From assembly GCA_964417875.1 (NCBI GenBank), contig CAYQJU010000001.1, positions 1 through 64,000 on the forward strand: 64,000 nucleotides of DNA. Direction: 5' to 3'. Of this stretch, positions 53,017 to 61,825 are shown piece by piece. The stretch's first letter is position 1; every line of letters starts with the position of its first letter. Source of the stretch: ZC4RG30 sp964417875 (lineage in GTDB: Bacteria > Pseudomonadota > Gammaproteobacteria > Steroidobacterales > Steroidobacteraceae). The notes under the pieces are model-generated. The model worked only from the letters and a program-made list of their open reading frames with translations, searched no databases and was not told where the DNA came from. The position numbers were made by a program, and so were the translations under genes.

Positions 53017-54234
53017 ATGACCTTCCGTCTCGCCCTCAGTGGCCTGAATGCCGCCTCCGCGGACCTCAACGTCACGGCCAACAACATCGCCAACAGCTCC
53101 ACCAACGGCTTCAAGGAATCGCGCGCCGAATTCGCCGAGCTGTTCGCCGTCTCGCCGCAGGGCGTGGCGACGCTGGCCACCGGCAATGGCGTGCGCGTGT
53201 CCGACATCGCGCAGCAGTTCAGCCAGGGCAACATCGACTTCACCGACAACAACCTGGACCTGGCCATCAGCGGCACCGGGTTCTTCACCGTCAGCGACAA
53301 TGGCTCCTACGCCTACACGCGCGCCGGTGCCTTCCGCACCGATGCCATGGGCTATGTCACCAATGCCCAGGGGCAGCGCCTGCAGGTGTTTCCGCCCGTC
53401 ACCGGTGGTGGCTTCAATACCGGCGCACTGGCCGACCTGCGCCTGGTCACTTCCGAGAGTGCGCCTGCGGCCACGAGCAACGTCGAGTTGCTGGCGAACC
53501 TGCCGGCCGACGCCGTGCCGCCGGCCAATGCCAACTTCGATCCGGCCGATCCGACCAGCTTCACACGCGCCACCTCGATGACGGTGTACGACTCGCTGGG
53601 CGCGGCGCACACCGCCACCGTCTACTTCGTGAAGGACGCGGCTGCGAATACCTGGAACACCCATTTCCATGTGGATGGCGCGCCGGTCGGCGGCCCGGAC
53701 CAGCTGGTATTCGACGACCAGGGCACGCTGGTCACGCCGCCCACCGGCGAGATCGCCATGCCCGCGTACACACCGGGTACCGGTGCTGCGGCGATGAACA
53801 TCACGATGAACGTGAACGGCACCACGCAGTACGGCAGCACCTTCAGCGTCGGCAATATCACGCAGGATGGCTATACCACCGGCCGCCTGATCGGCATCGA
53901 CATCGACAAGGGCGGTGTGGTGCAGGCGCGCTTCACCAATGGCCGCTCGCTGACGCTGGGCCAGGTGGCGCTGTCGAACTTCGCCAATCCCAACGGCCTG
54001 CAGCAGCTAGCCGACACCAACTGGGCCGAGACCTTCACCTCCGGCCAGGCGCTGCGCGGTCAGGCCGGGACCTCGGGCTTCGGCCTGCTCCAGTCAGGCG
54101 CGCTGGAGGCCTCGAACGTCGACATCACCACCCAGCTGGTGAACATGATCACCGCGCAGCGCAACTTCCAGGCGAACGCGAAGATGATCTCGACCTCCGA
54201 CGCGATCACCCAGACCATCATCAACATCAGGTAA
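53017..54234 (+). CDS. flgE: Flagellar hook protein FlgE
   Basis: A 405-residue hook subunit. The N-terminus LSGLNAASADLNVTANNIANSSTNGFKESRAEF and the C-terminus NVDITTQLVNMITAQRNFQANAKMISTSDAITQTIINI form the inner coiled-coil D0/D1 of the hook, with the FlgE D2 domain in between. Ribosome site AAGGAG lies 6 bases before the ATG. Confidence 0.97.
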   Translation: MTFRLALSGLNAASADLNVTANNIANSSTNGFKESRAEFAELFAVSPQGVATLATGNGVRVSDIAQQFSQGNIDFTDNNLDLAISGTGFFTVSDNGSYAYTRAGAFRTDAMGYVTNAQGQRLQVFPPVTGGGFNTGALADLRLVTSESAPAATSNVELLANLPADAVPPANANFDPADPTSFTRATSMTVYDSLGAAHTATVYFVKDAAANTWNTHFHVDGAPVGGPDQLVFDDQGTLVTPPTGEIAMPAYTPGTGAAAMNITMNVNGTTQYGSTFSVGNITQDGYTTGRLIGIDIDKGGVVQARFTNGRSLTLGQVALSNFANPNGLQQLADTNWAETFTSGQALRGQAGTSGFGLLQSGALEASNVDITTQLVNMITAQRNFQANAKMISTSDAITQTIINIR

Positions 54235-54238
54235 GACC

Positions 54239-54979
54239 ATGGACCGCCTGCTGTATGTCGCGATGAGCGGCGCCCGCGAGACCCTCAAGGCGCAGACCGC
54301 GAACAACCACAACCTGGCCAATGCCTCCACCACCGGCTTCCGTGCCGACCTGGCGGCATTCCAGGCGCGGCACGTGGCGGGCGATGGATTTGCCTCGCGG
54401 GTCTATGCCACTGCGTCCACGACTGGCTTCGACGCCACCTCGGGCACGCTGGTGCCGACGGGGCGCGACCTGGACGTGGCCGTGCAGGGCAATGGCTACC
54501 TTGCCGTGCAGGCGCACGATGGCCGCGAGGCCTACACGCGCGCCGGCGACCTGCGCATCGATGCCTCGGGCATCCTGCGCACCGGCACCGGCCTGCCGGT
54601 GCTGGGCGATGCCGGTCCCGTGGCCGTGCCGCCGCATGCCTCGATCGCCATCGGTGCCGACGGCACGGTGTCGATCGTGCCGCTGGGGCAGGGACCGGAA
54701 ACGCGCGCCGAGATCGCCCGCATCAAGCTGGTGAACCCGGCCGACACCGATCTCACCAAGGATGCCGACGGGCTGCTGCGCATGAAGGATGGCAGGGATG
54801 CGCCGGCCGATGCCTCCGCCACGCTGGTGTCCGGCTTGCTCGAGACCAGCAACGTGAATGTCGCCGATGCGCTGGTGAACATGATCGAACTGTCGCGCCG
54901 CTTCGACCTGCAGGTGCGCGCCATGAAGACCGCCGAAGACAACGGCGCCGCCTCCGCGCGGCTGCTGTCGATGCGTTAA
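54239..54979 (+). CDS. flgF: Flagellar proximal rod protein FlgF
   Basis: A 246-residue rod protein with MSGARETLKAQTANNHNLANASTTGFRADLAAF at the start and NVNVADALVNMIELSRRFDLQVRAMKTAEDN at the end. A 4-base gap separates it from flgE. It lies between FlgC and FlgG in the rod. Confidence 0.95.
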   Translation: MDRLLYVAMSGARETLKAQTANNHNLANASTTGFRADLAAFQARHVAGDGFASRVYATASTTGFDATSGTLVPTGRDLDVAVQGNGYLAVQAHDGREAYTRAGDLRIDASGILRTGTGLPVLGDAGPVAVPPHASIAIGADGTVSIVPLGQGPETRAEIARIKLVNPADTDLTKDADGLLRMKDGRDAPADASATLVSGLLETSNVNVADALVNMIELSRRFDLQVRAMKTAEDNGAASARLLSMR

Positions 54980-55009
54980 GCGCGCAACCGAATCAAGAGG
55001 AACCGAACC

Positions 55010-55795
55010 ATGCATTCCGCACTTTGGGCCGCCAAGACCGGACTGGACGCGCAGCAGACGCGCATGACCGTCATCTCGCACAACCTTGCCAACGTGAACA
55101 CCACCGGCTTCAAGAAAGACCGCGCGGTGTTCGAGGACCTGCTCTACCAGAACGTGAAGCAGGTGGGCTCGGCCACCTCGCAGGACACGGTTGCGCCCAC
55201 CGGGCTGAACCTCGGCACCGGCGTGCGCGTCGTGGCCACGGAGAAGAACCATGCGCAGGGCGGCCTGAACAACACCGGCAATGCGCTGGATGTGGCCATC
55301 AACGGCCGCGGCTTCTTCCAGGTGCTGATGCCGGATGGCAGCTTCGCCTATACGCGCGATGGTTCGTTCAAGACCAGCGCCGAAGGGGAGCTGGTGACCT
55401 CCAGCGGCTATCGCGTGCAGCCGGGCATCTCGATCCCGCAGGGCGCGCAGAGCATCACCATCGGAGCCGATGGCACGGTCAGCGCGCAGATCGCCGGCCA
55501 GAACGCGCCCACGCAGATCGGCACGCTGCAGCTCACCGACTTCGTGAATCCGGCCGGCCTGCAGCCGCGCGGCGAGAACCTGCTGGTCGAATCCGCAGCC
55601 AGCGGTCCGGCGCAGGGCAGCACGCCCGGCCTCAACGGCCTGGGCCTGCTGCAGCAGGGCTTCCTGGAAGGCTCGAACGTGAACGTGGTGGAAGAGCTGG
55701 TCGCGATGATCGAGACCCAGCGCGCCTATGAGATGAACTCCAAGGCCATCTCCACCACCGACCAGATGCTGCAGTACGTGAGCAACAACCTGTGA
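55010..55795 (+). CDS. flgG: Flagellar distal rod protein FlgG
   Basis: A 261-residue distal rod subunit. The DAQQTRMTVISHNLANVNTTGFKKDRAVFEDLLYQN start, and the NVVEELVAMIETQRAYEMNSKAISTTDQMLQ end are near-invariant in the family. Ribosome site AGAGG. Its stop overlaps the flgH GTG start. Confidence 0.97.
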   Translation: MHSALWAAKTGLDAQQTRMTVISHNLANVNTTGFKKDRAVFEDLLYQNVKQVGSATSQDTVAPTGLNLGTGVRVVATEKNHAQGGLNNTGNALDVAINGRGFFQVLMPDGSFAYTRDGSFKTSAEGELVTSSGYRVQPGISIPQGAQSITIGADGTVSAQIAGQNAPTQIGTLQLTDFVNPAGLQPRGENLLVESAASGPAQGSTPGLNGLGLLQQGFLEGSNVNVVEELVAMIETQRAYEMNSKAISTTDQMLQYVSNNL

Positions 55796-56469
55796 ACCAG
55801 CGCCGCTGCATGATTCTGGCCGCCGGCGTTGCCGCCGCGTGGCTGCTGGCCGGATGCGCCACCACCCAGGGCTACGAGGACTTCTCGGCCACCTGGCCGG
55901 AGGAGCTGCCGCGCGACGCACCGGCCAGCGGTTCGATCTACCAGGCCGGCCACGATGTGCCGCTGTTCGAGAACGTGGTGGCCCATCGCGTGGGCGACAC
56001 GGTGACCATCATCCTCTCCGAGCAGACTGCCGCGCAGAAGAGCTCCAGCACCTCGACCTCGAAAGACACATCCGTGGACATCCCCGCGCCGCTGTTCGGC
56101 GGCTCGCCGTTGACCATCGGCGGCCGGGAGATCTCCGCCAGCATGGAGAACAGCCGCAGCTTCGAGGGATCGGGTGACAGCAGCCTGTCGAACCGCCTGC
56201 AGGGCAACGTCACCGTGACCGTCGCGAAGCGGCTGTCGAACGGCAACCTGGTCGTGCGCGGCCAGAAGTGGATCGAGATCAACCAGGGACGCGAGTTCGT
56301 GCGCATCCAGGGTGTGATCCGGCCGCTGGATATCCAGCCTGACAACACCATCGCCTCCTACAAGGTGGCCGACGCCAGCATCGCCTATGGCGCGCGCGGC
56401 GCGCTCGCCGACGCCAACCGGCCGGGCCTGCTGTCCCGCTTCTTCAACTCCATCTGGAACCCGCTGTGA
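55792..56469 (+). CDS. flgH: Flagellar L-ring protein FlgH
   Basis: A 225-residue outer-membrane lipoprotein. The lipobox is LLAGC with Cys22. DVPLFENVVAHRVGDTVTIILSE and the C-terminal NGNLVVRGQKWIEINQGREFVRIQGVIRP match FlgH. The start is GTG at 55792, overlapping the flgG stop (GTGA). It builds the bushing in the outer membrane. Confidence 0.95.
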   Translation: MNQRRCMILAAGVAAAWLLAGCATTQGYEDFSATWPEELPRDAPASGSIYQAGHDVPLFENVVAHRVGDTVTIILSEQTAAQKSSSTSTSKDTSVDIPAPLFGGSPLTIGGREISASMENSRSFEGSGDSSLSNRLQGNVTVTVAKRLSNGNLVVRGQKWIEINQGREFVRIQGVIRPLDIQPDNTIASYKVADASIAYGARGALADANRPGLLSRFFNSIWNPL

Positions 56470-57581
56470 TGCACAGGATTGTTGCCCGAATGCTCGCCGC
56501 CGCCGCCGGCATGCTGCTGCTGGCGCCGGCCGTGCAGGCCGAACGCGTCAAGGACCTGGCCCAGGTGTCGGGCGTGCGCGGCAACCAGCTGGTGGGCTAT
56601 GGCCTGGTGGTGGGCCTCGATGGCACCGGCGACCAGACCAGCCAGGCGCCGTTCACCATCCAAAGCATCAAGAACATGCTGGCGCGCTTCGGTGTCGCGG
56701 TGCCGCCGAACGTGAACCCGCAGCTGAAGAACGTGGCTGCCGTGGTGGTCACGGCCGACCTGCCGCCGTTCTCGAAGTCAGGCCAGACCATCGACGTCAC
56801 CGTCTCCTCGATCGCCAACGCGGCCTCGCTACGCGGCGGCACGCTGCTGATGACGCCGCTGCGCGGTGTCGACGGCGAGGTGTATGGCATCGCGCAGGGC
56901 AGCCTCGTGGTCAGCGGCTTCGGCGCGCAGGGCAGCGATGGTTCGCGGCTGTCGGTGAATGTGCCTTCCAGCGGCCGCGTGCCAAATGGCGCCACCGTGG
57001 AGCGCGAGGTGCCGAACAACTTCACCGCGCAGCCCTATGTGGTGCTGAACCTGCACACGCCGGACTTCACCACCGCGGCAAGGCTGGCCGGTGGCATCAA
57101 CGACCTGCTGGGCTCGGGTACCGCGCAGGCCATGGATGCCGTCTCGGTCAAGGTGGCAGCGCCGGTGGATCCGAACCAGCGCATCGCCTACCTGTCGACG
57201 CTGGAGGCCATCGAGGTGGAGCCAGGCGATGCGCCCGCGCGCGTGATCGTCAATTCGCGCACCGGCACCGTGGTCATCGGCTCACGCGTGCGCGTGTCGC
57301 GTGCCGCCGTGGCGCATGGTTCGCTGTCCGTCACCATCACCGAGCGGCTCGACGTGAGCCAGCCGGCGCCGTTCTCGCGGGGCGATACCGTGGTCACGCC
57401 GCGCAGCGAGATCTCCGCCTCAGAGGATCAGGCACGCATGTTCGTGTTCGACCCGGGTGTCGACCTGAACGAGATCGTGCGTGCCGTGAACCAGGTGGGC
57501 GCCGCCCCGGGCGACCTGGTGGCCATTCTCGAGGCCCTGAAGGAAGCCGGCGCGCTGCGCGCGGAGCTGATCGTCATCTGA
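56469..57581 (+). CDS. flgI: Flagellar P-ring protein FlgI
   Basis: A 370-residue periplasmic ring protein with a signal peptide (MHRIVARMLAAAAG... to QA, about residue 25). RVKDLAQVSGVRGNQLVGYGLVVGLDGTGDQT and the C-terminal LNEIVRAVNQVGAAPGDLVAILEALKEAGALRAELIVI are diagnostic. The ATG at 56469 overlaps the flgH stop as TGATG; a GTG one codon earlier is less likely. FlgA assists its folding. Confidence 0.96.
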   Translation: MHRIVARMLAAAAGMLLLAPAVQAERVKDLAQVSGVRGNQLVGYGLVVGLDGTGDQTSQAPFTIQSIKNMLARFGVAVPPNVNPQLKNVAAVVVTADLPPFSKSGQTIDVTVSSIANAASLRGGTLLMTPLRGVDGEVYGIAQGSLVVSGFGAQGSDGSRLSVNVPSSGRVPNGATVEREVPNNFTAQPYVVLNLHTPDFTTAARLAGGINDLLGSGTAQAMDAVSVKVAAPVDPNQRIAYLSTLEAIEVEPGDAPARVIVNSRTGTVVIGSRVRVSRAAVAHGSLSVTITERLDVSQPAPFSRGDTVVTPRSEISASEDQARMFVFDPGVDLNEIVRAVNQVGAAPGDLVAILEALKEAGALRAELIVI

Positions 57582-57582
57582 C

Positions 57583-58473
57583 ATGGCCATCGACTCCGTC
57601 AATGCATCGTTCTTCGCTGATCCGGCCGCGCTGGGGTCGATCCGGCGTGAGGCCGCGAGCAATTCACCTGAGGCATTGCGCGAGACGGCGAAGCAGTTCG
57701 AGAGCCTGTTCACCACGATGCTGCTGAAGAGCATGCGCGCGGCGTCGCCCGGCGATCCCTATGCCAGCGACCAGCAGGATTTCTACCAGGACATGTTCGA
57801 CCAGCAGCTTGCGGCGCAGCTGTCGAAGGGCAAGGGACTGGGACTGGCCGATGTGCTGGTGCGCCAGCTGATGCAGGGGCAGGGCGGCGAGCCATTCGGG
57901 GCGCAGGCTGCAGGAATGACGGCGGCGGCTCCGGCCGCAGCAGCGGGCGCGGCGCCGGCGCCGGCGCCGGACTGGCCGCCGAAGAATGCCGATGACTTCG
58001 TGCGCACGATCCGGCCCGCCGCGACGGCCGCCGCGCGCGAACTGGGTGTCGATCCCGACGTCGTGATCGCGCATGCGGCGCTGGAAACCGGCTGGGGACG
58101 GTCAGTGCCCACCGGTGCCGATGGTCGCCCCAGCTTCAACCTGTTCGGCATCAAGGCAGGCAGCAGCTGGAAGGGCGCCGTGCAGGCCTCGGCGACGCAT
58201 GAGTTCCTCGGCGGACGCATGCAGCAGGTCCGCGACGACTTCCGTGCCTACGATTCCCCCGAGCAGTCCATCCGCGATTATGTCGGACTGCTGAAGTCCA
58301 GCCCGCGCTATGCCGCGGCATTGAACACCGGCAGTGATGTGACTGCCTTCGCACAGGGCCTGGCACGCGGCGGCTATGCCACGGACCCGGACTATGTCAC
58401 CAAGCTCACCGCGGTGGCCGCGCGACTCAAGTCCGCGCACGCCGTGCCGATAACCCAGGCGAACCCTGCCTGA
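57583..58473 (+). CDS. flgJ: Rod cap and peptidoglycan hydrolase FlgJ
   Basis: A 296-residue two-domain protein. Residues about 20-100 form the rod cap (ETAKQFESLFTTMLLKSMRAA and DMFDQQLAAQLSKGKGLGLADVLVRQL). After an Ala/Pro linker, the C-terminal glucosaminidase domain (about 145-285) has HAALETGWGRSVP with the expected catalytic Glu and the NLFGIKAGSSWKG motif. It cuts the wall so the rod can pass. The last 50 bases carry the sigma28 promoter of flgKL. Confidence 0.95.
   Translation: MAIDSVNASFFADPAALGSIRREAASNSPEALRETAKQFESLFTTMLLKSMRAASPGDPYASDQQDFYQDMFDQQLAAQLSKGKGLGLADVLVRQLMQGQGGEPFGAQAAGMTAAAPAAAAGAAPAPAPDWPPKNADDFVRTIRPAATAAARELGVDPDVVIAHAALETGWGRSVPTGADGRPSFNLFGIKAGSSWKGAVQASATHEFLGGRMQQVRDDFRAYDSPEQSIRDYVGLLKSSPRYAAALNTGSDVTAFAQGLARGGYATDPDYVTKLTAVAARLKSAHAVPITQANPA
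58427..58453 (+). promoter_or_regulatory. Sigma28 (FliA) promoter of flgKL, inside flgJ
   Basis: TCAAGTCC (58427-58434), 11 bases, and a perfect GCCGATAA (58446-58453) match the extended sigma28 consensus. It lies in the flgJ coding end. The start at about 58460 gives flgK a leader of about 28 bases with AAAGG. Confidence 0.82.
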
Positions 58474-58487
58474 AAGGCCAGTAGCCG

Positions 58488-60383
58488 ATGCCTGACATGC
58501 TGAATGTCTCTGTTTCCGGGTTGCGGGCCTTCCAGCGCGCGCTGGAAACCACCAGCCACAACATCGCCAATGTGGCGACGCCCGGTTACAGCCGGCAGGC
58601 GGTGAATTTCGCCACCAGCCAGCCGGAGATCTTCGGCAGCTCGGCGCTGGGCACCGGCGTCACCGTGCAGGGTGTGCGGCGCTTCAGCGACGACCTGCTG
58701 ACGCTGCAGATGCGCAATGCCACCAGCGGCCACTCGCGGCTGTCGGTCTATGCGGAGAAAGCCGGCGCGCTGAGCAACCTGTTCGCGGACACTTCCACCG
58801 GCATCTCGGCGGCCCTGCAACGCTTCACCAATGCGCTGCAGGAAGTGGCCAATACGCCCACTTCCACCGCCGCGCGGCAGGTGCTGCTGTCCGAGGCGCA
58901 GGGGCTGACGACTCGGCTGAAGAGCTACGAGTCGCGCCTCAACACCATGGATGCGCAGATCAATGAGCAGCTGCGCGCCGAGGCGGCCTCGGTCAATGGC
59001 ATCGCCACGAACATCGCGAAGCTCAACCAGGAGATCATGCGCGCCAGCAGCCAGACCGGCTCGGCGCCTGCCGACCTGCTGGACGCGCGCGACCAGCAGC
59101 TGGCACAGCTTGCCGGGCGGCTCGATACCTCCATCGTGCGCCAGGACAATGGCGCCATCAATGTGTTCGTCGGCAATGGCCAGCCGCTGGTGCTGGGCAA
59201 TGATGCCGCGCAGCTGGTGGCGCAGCCGGACCAGTTCCAGCCCGGCCGCATCTCGCTGGCCTTCCGCACCTCCAGCGATTCGGTGGATGTGTCCTCCTCG
59301 CTCAGCGGCGGCAGCATCGGCGGCCTGCTCGATGCGCGGCGCGAACTGATCGATCCGGCGCGCAATGAGCTCGGGCGCCTGGCCGTCGGCCTGGCCGAAG
59401 CCACGAACCTGCAGCATCACCGCGGCGTCGACCTGCATGGCGATGCGGGCGGTGACTTCTTCGCGGTGGGCGGTGTCGAGGTGCTGGCTTCCCGCAGCAA
59501 TGACGGCAATGCCGCACTGGCCGTGACGCGCACCGGCGCCGGTGCGCTGGGCACCCAGGATTATGTGGTGCAGCACAGCGGCGGCAACTGGAGCGTGCGA
59601 CGCGCCGATACCGGTGCCGCCGTGCCATTCGCCGTCAATGGCGGCAATCTCGAATTCGGCGGCCTGTCGGTGGCCGTCAGCGGCGCCGCCGCCGATGGAG
59701 ACCAGTTCCTCATCCGTCCCACCGTCAATGCCATCAGCGGCCTGCGCACCTTGATCAGCGATCCCTCGCGCGTCGCGGCCGCCTCGCCGGTGCGCACCGG
59801 CACTGCGGCGGGCAACGCAGGCACTGCGACGATCTCCGCCGGCCAGGTGCTGGATGCGGACGATGCCGCGCTGCGTGACCCGGTCACGATCCGCTTCACC
59901 GATGCCGGCAACTGGGAGGCGGTGGATGCCGCCAGCAACGTGCTCGGCACCGGCGCCTATGAGGCCGGTGGCGCGATCGAGTTCAATGGCTGGCGCGTGC
60001 GAATCGACGGCGTGGCCGCCGCTGGCGACAGCTTTACGGTCACTGCGAACACCGCAGGCGTCGGTGACAACAGCAATGCGCTGGAGATGGCCGAGGTGCT
60101 CGGCCGCGGCCTGTTCGCCGGCGGCACCGAATCGCTGGATGGCGCGGTCAGCCGCTTCGTCGGCTCGGTGGGCGTGGCCGCTGCCGGCGCGAATGCCAGC
60201 CTCGAAGCCCAGCAGATCATCTATGACGACAGCCTCGCGGCGGTGGATTCGCTGTCGGGCGTGAACCTCGATGAAGAGGCGGCCAACATGCTGCGCTACC
60301 AGCAGGCCTACCAGGCCGCCGCGCAGATGATCCGCGTCACCCAGGAACTGATGGATACACTGATGAACGCGGTGCGTCGATGA
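58488..60383 (+). CDS. flgK: Hook-filament junction protein FlgK (HAP1)
   Basis: A 631-residue protein. The N-terminus LNVSVSGLRAFQRALETTSHNIANVATPGYSRQAV and C-terminus GVNLDEEAANMLRYQQAYQAAAQMIRVTQELMDTLMNAV are diagnostic. A beta-rich module at about 464-522 (VTIRFTDAG...GAIEFNGWRVRIDGVAAAGDSFTV) recurs in FlgL. It joins hook to filament with FlgL and is carried by FlgN. Its stop overlaps the flgL ATG (ATGA). It is probably transcribed both by read-through from flgB and from its own sigma28 promoter. Confidence 0.95.
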   Translation: MPDMLNVSVSGLRAFQRALETTSHNIANVATPGYSRQAVNFATSQPEIFGSSALGTGVTVQGVRRFSDDLLTLQMRNATSGHSRLSVYAEKAGALSNLFADTSTGISAALQRFTNALQEVANTPTSTAARQVLLSEAQGLTTRLKSYESRLNTMDAQINEQLRAEAASVNGIATNIAKLNQEIMRASSQTGSAPADLLDARDQQLAQLAGRLDTSIVRQDNGAINVFVGNGQPLVLGNDAAQLVAQPDQFQPGRISLAFRTSSDSVDVSSSLSGGSIGGLLDARRELIDPARNELGRLAVGLAEATNLQHHRGVDLHGDAGGDFFAVGGVEVLASRSNDGNAALAVTRTGAGALGTQDYVVQHSGGNWSVRRADTGAAVPFAVNGGNLEFGGLSVAVSGAAADGDQFLIRPTVNAISGLRTLISDPSRVAAASPVRTGTAAGNAGTATISAGQVLDADDAALRDPVTIRFTDAGNWEAVDAASNVLGTGAYEAGGAIEFNGWRVRIDGVAAAGDSFTVTANTAGVGDNSNALEMAEVLGRGLFAGGTESLDGAVSRFVGSVGVAAAGANASLEAQQIIYDDSLAAVDSLSGVNLDEEAANMLRYQQAYQAAAQMIRVTQELMDTLMNAVRR

Positions 60384-61627
60384 TCAGCCGCATGTCGACG
60401 CCTGGCCAGCATGCCTCGGCCATTGCGCAGATCCTGAAGCAGCAGGTCGCGCTGGCGAAGACGCAGGTGCAGGTGGCATCCGGCCGCCGCATCCAGACGC
60501 CCGCCGACGATCCCATTGCCGCCACGCGCATCCTCGGCGTGGAGCGTGCGCAGTCGCAGCTCGACCAGTATGGCCGCAATGCCGGCATGGCCACGCAGCG
60601 GCTGGGATTCGCCGAGCAGGCGTTCACCGACCTGAACTCGCTGCTGCAACGGGTGCATGTGCTGGCCGTGCAGGCCAACAGCGGCGCGATGGATGACGCC
60701 TCGCTGGGCACCATCGCCACCGAGCTGCGCGCCCGCGCCGGCGAGCTGCTGCAGATCGCCAACCGGCAGGACGGCAATGGCGAATTCCTGTTCGCCGGCT
60801 TCTCCAGCGGCACGCGTCCCTTCGCGCCCGCCGGTGGCAATGTCAGCTACGCCGGTGACCAGGGCACGCGGCAGCTTGCGATCAGCGCCACGCAGTCCAT
60901 CGCCGACGGCTTCAATGGCGCGCAGGTGTTCATGCACGTGCCGGAAGGCAATGGCGCGTTCACCGTCTCGACCGGCACGCATGCGGGTACCGGGTTCATC
61001 GGCGTCAGCCAGGTGACCGATCCTGCCGCATGGTCCGCCGCTGCGGCGGCGGCCGCGGCCGTGCCGCAGGCGCATGGCTACACCATCCGTTTTACCGATC
61101 CGGATGCCGACGGCACCGCCGACACCTGGACGGTGGAAGACACCGGCGGCACGCAGGTCGCGACCGGCAGTTATGTCGCCGGCGGCGCCATCTCATTCGA
61201 TGGCATCCAGGTGACCATCGAAGGGTCGCCGGCCGTGGACGACACATTCACGGTCGCACCGGCCGCCACCGAAGATGTCTTCCGCACCGTGGAGGACCTG
61301 ATCCTCGCGCTGAGCCGCGGTGCCGACACGCCCGAGGCGCGCGCGCAGCTCGGCACCGACATCAACAAGGCGCTGGGCCAGCTCACCACCGCCATGGACC
61401 ATGTGGTGAACCTGCGAGCCGAGACCGGTTCGCGCCTGTCGGCGCTGGATGCCGCCGCCACGCATCGCGACGACCTGGACTACGAGTTCGCCGCCTCGCT
61501 GAGCGCGCTGCGCGACCTCGACTATGCCGAGGCCATCAGCCGGCTGAACCAGCAGGTGGCCGGGCTGCAGGCAGCGCAGGCGGCCTATACCCGCATCGGC
61601 CAGATGTCCCTGTTCGACATCCTGTAG
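60380..61627 (+). CDS. flgL: Hook-filament junction protein FlgL (HAP3)
   Basis: A 415-residue flagellin-like junction protein. Flagellin-type ends are visible (QVQVASGRRIQTPADDPIAATRIL at the start; RLNQQVAGLQAAQAAYTRIGQMSLFDIL at the end). The middle has the same module as FlgK (about 233-294, YTIRFTDPDAD...GAISFDGIQVTIEGSPAVDDTFTV). It is coupled to flgK by an ATGA overlap. Confidence 0.94.
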   Translation: MISRMSTPGQHASAIAQILKQQVALAKTQVQVASGRRIQTPADDPIAATRILGVERAQSQLDQYGRNAGMATQRLGFAEQAFTDLNSLLQRVHVLAVQANSGAMDDASLGTIATELRARAGELLQIANRQDGNGEFLFAGFSSGTRPFAPAGGNVSYAGDQGTRQLAISATQSIADGFNGAQVFMHVPEGNGAFTVSTGTHAGTGFIGVSQVTDPAAWSAAAAAAAAVPQAHGYTIRFTDPDADGTADTWTVEDTGGTQVATGSYVAGGAISFDGIQVTIEGSPAVDDTFTVAPAATEDVFRTVEDLILALSRGADTPEARAQLGTDINKALGQLTTAMDHVVNLRAETGSRLSALDAAATHRDDLDYEFAASLSALRDLDYAEAISRLNQQVAGLQAAQAAYTRIGQMSLFDIL

Positions 61628-61697
61628 GCCATTCGCCAGAGCTTGCGCGATTGTGAGCGAAGTCTCACTTCCCCCGCCAAATCTGCCGATTGCGTCT

Positions 61698-61724
61698 TCA
61701 AGTAACGACAGCCGGCGCCGTTAA
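61698..61724 (+). promoter_or_regulatory. Sigma28 (FliA) promoter of fliC
   Basis: TCAAGTAA (61698-61705), 11 bases, and GCCGTTAA (61717-61724) match the sigma28 pattern with one -10 mismatch. The -35 TCAAGT is the same as in the flgK promoter. The start at about 61731 gives a 95-base leader. Confidence 0.75.
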
Positions 61725-61747
61725 CCCTCTCGAAGAGCGCACTGGGA

Positions 61748-61773
61748 GGCGATAGCCCACCAGGGCAATCGCC
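61748..61773 (+). other. Hairpin in the flagellin mRNA leader
   Basis: GGCGAT-A-GCCC, loop ACCA, GGGC-A-ATCGCC: two perfect stems with one A-A internal mismatch. A second possible stem, CCGGC / GCCGG (61772-61787), shares its end with it. The ribosome site AGGAG lies about 40 bases further down (61813-61817). It may set mRNA stability or bind a regulator such as CsrA. Confidence 0.5.
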
Positions 61774-61825
61774 GGCCACAACGCCGGAAGACCTGGACCC
61801 CGAGAATTCAACAGGAGCATCTAGA

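Noticed and set aside
54227..55921. 564-codon minus-strand frame over flgF and flgG
   Set aside because: Antisense shadow; flgF and flgG have full family signatures on the plus strand.
61685..61692. GCCGATTG as the fliC sigma28 -10 box
   Set aside because: At 14-16 bases upstream there is no TAAA-like -35. The site at 61698-61724 has a better -35 and correct spacing.
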